Translations under genes and position numbers: made by a program
Shown: positions 17,879 through 18,502 of the stretch, one piece after another
Numbering within the stretch: the stretch's first letter is position 1
Layout: every line of letters starts with the position of its first letter
The notes under the pieces: model-generated
The model's input: only the letters and a program-made list of their open reading frames with translations
Told to the model about the DNA's origin: nothing
Databases searched by the model: none
Assembly: GCA_003550305.1 (NCBI GenBank)
Contig: QKYT01000031.1
Span: 1 to 18,502 of the forward strand
DNA: 18,502 bases
DNA from: Glomus cerebriforme
Taxonomy: Eukaryota; Glomeromycota; Glomeromycetes; Glomerales; Glomeraceae
Reading direction: 5' to 3'

Positions 17879-18502
17879 ATGCAAGCNGAAGGTCCTATAA
17901 ATTATCCTTCTATAGAGTTTTTTTTATCCAATGATAGTGAATATGATTCTGATGAAGAAATTCTTGATTTACTCGGGTATGATTTAGTTGAAATNTTGGA
18001 TGAAATAAATGCAAAACAAAACGAAGTAATAACAGATGATAACGAAATGGATAAAATAGATGATGTTATATCGGAAGAAGAATATGATGATGATTCTATA
18101 AATTTAGTTGAAATGTTGGACGAAATAAATGTAAAGCAAAACGAAGATAACNAAATGGATAAAGTAGATGATTTTATATCAGAAGAAGAATATGATGATG
18201 ATTCTGTAATCTACGATGATGTAAATAATTTACAAAAAAGAAAGAGAAAACGTAGAAAAAAAATTTTTTTACAAACAGAAATAGATGAGTTACAAAATAA
18301 ATTGCATGCTAATAAATATTTTATGGAAGAAATTACACCAAAATTAGTTCGTTGTAAGTGTGGTAAAGAAGTCCGTTTAGATCGGGATTTTAGAGATAAA
18401 AATCTTACAACCCATGGCAAATTAAGCAATTGTAAATTTAGTGGAGAAGGACAACAAAGTATTAAAGTTTTTTTCAAACCTAAAAAAATTAGAAATGAAG
18501 AG
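17879..18502 (+). CDS. Acidic, internally duplicated protein with CxC...H...C motif, open to the edge
   Basis: From ATG 17879 a frame of 208 codons runs without a stop to the window end; three N's (17887, 17995, 18152) fall inside it. Residues ~8-35 contain SNDSEYDSDEE. Two tandem copies follow of a block starting D/N-L-V-E and ending S-E-E-E-Y-D-D-D-S. Copy 1 is 17981-18100 (40 codons); copy 2 is 18101-18208 (36 codons, lacking VITD). Then come a nuclear-localisation-like basic run QKRKRKRRKK, a short coiled coil TEIDELQNKLHANK and a Cys/His motif RCKCGKEVRL ... THGKLSNC (CxC, His, Cys) ending QQSIKVFFKP. I recall this last block as the N-terminal part of element-encoded proteins in AM fungi, so this may be the start of a transposase. 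The protein is truncated by the window edge and the function is unproven. Confidence 0.6.
   Translation, partial: MQXEGPINYPSIEFFLSNDSEYDSDEEILDLLGYDLVEXLDEINAKQNEVITDDNEMDKIDDVISEEEYDDDSINLVEMLDEINVKQNEDNXMDKVDDFISEEEYDDDSVIYDDVNNLQKRKRKRRKKIFLQTEIDELQNKLHANKYFMEEITPKLVRCKCGKEVRLDRDFRDKNLTTHGKLSNCKFSGEGQQSIKVFFKPKKIRNEE
17981..18208 (+). repeat. In-frame tandem duplication (120 bp + 108 bp)
   Basis: Copy 1 (17981-18100) and copy 2 (18101-18208) align along their full length. The difference in length is one clean 12-bp gap (codons V-I-T-D absent from copy 2), and only about ten substitutions are visible. The duplication keeps the reading frame. Both copies encode an acidic block, so it doubles the acidic tract of the protein. 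Confidence 0.85.

Noticed and set aside
1..18502. Mitochondrial origin because of high AT content
   Set aside because: Short spliceosomal-type introns, nuclear transposon families and absence of mitochondrial genes or tRNAs point to nuclear DNA.

Overview
The window looks like a draft nuclear contig from an early-diverging filamentous fungus, most probably an arbuscular mycorrhizal fungus (Glomeromycotina, Rhizophagus/Gigaspora-like). The reasons are a very AT-rich background with a few N's, GGCTT/AGCTC satellite-like sequence at the left edge, short GT-AG introns (56-75 nt) in the one intact gene, and dense decayed transposons whose protein families I recognise as multi-copy in that lineage. 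The assignment rests on remembered family resemblance and not on a search.

Layout, left to right. 1-620: GGCTT/AGCTC repeat, unexplained AT-rich DNA and a ~21-bp minisatellite-like array. 741-3806: a broken, virus-like gene cluster. It has a coiled-coil protein ending in a membrane helix (+), a FtsK/HerA-type packaging-ATPase-like P-loop pseudogene (+), a convergent coiled-coil protein of unknown family (-) whose end meets the ATPase end at about 2486-2501, and one more minus-strand fragment. 3853-6986: a full-length but dead Tnp2/CACTA-type transposase (+). 6987-7441: AT-rich DNA with a small inverted repeat. 7442-8400: the 5' part of a hAT transposon on the minus strand, with a BED-like zinc finger, a transposase remnant and a terminal end at 8400. 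8556-9606: the only clearly intact gene, four exons, 284 codons, a PD-(D/E)XK-nuclease-like fungal protein. 9607-10097: its 3' flank. 10098-11815: a broken coiled-coil plus RING-like zinc-binding protein of an unnamed expanded family. 11816-12730: AT-rich, with only a weak coding remnant. 12731-17595: a ~4.9-kb non-LTR (LINE) retrotransposon pseudogene on the minus strand (endonuclease, reverse transcriptase, RNase H, C-terminal zinc-type region). 17612-18502: the start of another probable DNA transposon, with six GGGTAA-centred repeats followed by an ORF that stays open to the window edge. That ORF has an internal 40/36-codon tandem duplication and a CxC...H...C motif.

Apart from the 8556-9606 gene and the truncated ORF at the right edge, the coding sequence is mobile-element debris. 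Decay in the LINE, the Tnp2 element and the ATPase is dominated by changes that look like C-to-T/G-to-A transitions: Arg or Trp to stop, Cys to Tyr, Glu to Lys, His to Tyr, Gly to Asp. This is compatible with cytosine deamination at methylated repeats or a RIP-like process. The best candidate for an under-described system is the virus-like cluster at 741-3806. The most testable living gene is the nuclease-like gene, which has a hAT terminus 155 bp upstream of its start codon.
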